64,000 bases of DNA from Puffinus mauretanicus (taxonomy: Eukaryota; Chordata; Aves; Procellariiformes; Procellariidae). Below are positions 62,761 through 64,000 of this stretch, piece by piece. The number at the start of each line of letters is the position of its first letter. Position 1 is the first letter of the stretch. The stretch is from the NCBI GenBank assembly GCA_023333565.1, contig JAJKFH010001094.1, positions 2,542,001-2,606,000 of the forward strand. The letters are read 5' to 3'. The notes under the pieces are model-generated. The model was given only the letters and a program-made list of their open reading frames with translations, searched no databases and was not told the origin of the DNA. The position numbers and the translations under genes were made by a program.

Positions 62761-63770
62761 ATCAGGGCAGTGATCTCTCCTTTAACTCGGTATACCATTT
62801 CAAATGGCTATATATAGTGAAGAAATGCTAACATATGGCACTCATATAGCATATGGCACTCAAAATAGTTAAGAAATACACTTGTCTTGCAGCCAAATGC
62901 TGCCTTCAGTTGCATGGGTGTAAGTGAGGATAGGATTTATTTCATACAAGAATGTTTCTCAGATTGCTCTGACTGTTAAAATAAAGTGATGGGAGGGAGC
63001 TCCCCTTCTATTTCATCTTGAACCCTCTTTCTTCTGTGTCAGAATTCCCAGGGCAGAGCAGGATATGTGTACCAAGAAGATTCCCCCCACCCTCCCAATC
63101 TCTGTCTGGCTTTGAGTTCATAAAAGCTCTTGCTGAGGGTTCACAGAAGTCAATGGAGAGACTTACAGACATTTCAACAGCCGTTTAGTAGGTTCACAAT
63201 ATCCACAAAGTTGGGACAGTTTTATAGGTTTTATTTTTATTTTCTTAATTGAACTTTGTCAAAATATTTTTTTTTTCATTTGGAGATTAAAGAATATGCA
63301 CAAAGCCATACTGCCAAAGGAGATCTTGCTCCTTTCCTTGGAAAGTGTATGGATTTGTGAATTAAGCGAGAGTGGAAAATCCTGATTTCTGTTTCTCGTT
63401 CTGTCCCTGGCTGGCCTTAGTAATCATTTGCATCTGCAGAGCAGTTCTTAAACTTCCTGTGGCTTGGTTGTATTTAAAATTGGAGCTGCCATTTGAAATG
63501 GGAGATGCAGTATGAAGGATGTTGCATACACATGTGGAAAGGAGTAGTTTCTGTTCCTTAAGAGTTTATAATATAAATGGACAAGAGACAATGAGAGGCA
63601 AATGGAATGATTATCATCCCAGGTGAAAAGCTAATTTTTACTGCATGGAGGAAACACTTCAATACTTTCCTACTTAAAGAAGTCCCTCCACTGGAACCAG
63701 AATAATATTTACAAAAAGCATCCAACCCTTTGCACCAACAAATGAGAAAACAATATTTATTCTGTCCAAG
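62761..63770. other. Intergenic DNA without recognised features
   Basis: About 1 kb of unique sequence leading to the right-hand CR1. It contains a short CATATGGCACTCA duplication near 62832-62863 and a T10 run near 63268, and nothing else I can support. Confidence 0.6.
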
Positions 63771-64000
63771 GAATCATAGAATAGAATCATAGAATAGTTT
63801 GGATTGGAAGGGACCTTTAAAGATCATCTAGTCCAACCCCCCTGCCGTGGGCAGGGGCATCTTCAACTAGATCAGGTTGCTCAGAGCCCCGTCCAGCCTG
63901 ACCTTGAATGTTTCCAGGGATGGGGCATCTACCACCTCTCTGGGCAACCTGTTCCAGTGTTTCACCACCCTCATTGTAAAAAATGTCTTCCTTGTATCTA
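63771..64000 (-). mobile_element. Young CR1 LINE 3' end, cut by the window edge
   Basis: The antisense tail (GAATCATAGAATAGAATCATAG) and 3'-UTR block (GATTGGAAGGGACCTTTAAA) are followed by the antisense ORF2 C-terminus, which continues to the last base. It has the same orientation and general subfamily as the copy at 31.3 kb. Length and 5' truncation are unknown because the element runs out of the window. Confidence 0.95.

Overview
This 64 kb window is vertebrate nuclear DNA, almost certainly from a bird. Three observations support that: CR1 LINE fragments ending in the avian (ATTCTATG)n-type tail, two solo LTRs of a class-III (ERVL-like) family widespread in neoavian genomes, and sparse, intron-split coding sequence. 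No prokaryotic, phage or plasmid organisation is present. There are no operons or ribosome-binding sites, and nearly all open frames are short chance frames.

The only protein-coding segment I can identify is one terminal exon at 13867-14030 on the + strand. It encodes the last 54 residues of a family III CoA-transferase and matches the C-terminus of SUGCT (C7orf10, succinyl-CoA:glutarate-CoA transferase, a mitochondrial enzyme that activates glutarate in lysine/tryptophan breakdown). A poly(A) signal follows at 14184-14189. Positions 1-13866 are therefore the 3' part of the last SUGCT intron, and everything after about 14.2 kb is intergenic. In human 7p14 the order is CDK13-MPLKIP-SUGCT-INHBA-GLI3, so the right-hand 50 kb probably begins the gene-poor interval towards INHBA. 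That is inference from synteny, since INHBA itself is not in the window.

Layout: 1-13.9 kb, SUGCT intron with an old CR1 scrap (5.3 kb), a solo LTR with 5-bp target duplication (5.9-6.5 kb), a homeodomain/POU-motif-rich block that could be an enhancer (9.8-10.4 kb) and a long degenerate antisense CR1 (10.9-12.4 kb). 13.87-14.2 kb, SUGCT last exon and 3' UTR. 14.2-31.3 kb, unique DNA with a 425-bp purine tract (22.2-22.6 kb), a perfect hairpin (21.4 kb) and two CpG-rich islets (25.6-25.9 and 28.35-28.9 kb). 31.3-32.2 kb, a young 5'-truncated CR1. 34-37.4 kb, a diverged repeat pair, an old sense-strand CR1 piece and a second solo LTR. 37.4-63.8 kb, mostly featureless unique DNA with simple repeats. 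63.8-64 kb, another CR1 cut by the window edge.

I found no undescribed multi-gene system. The points most worth a second look are the two related LTRs that have lost opposite halves of the same promoter, the purine tract, the unexplained CpG-rich islets, the repeat pair at 34/36 kb, and the intronic motif cluster.
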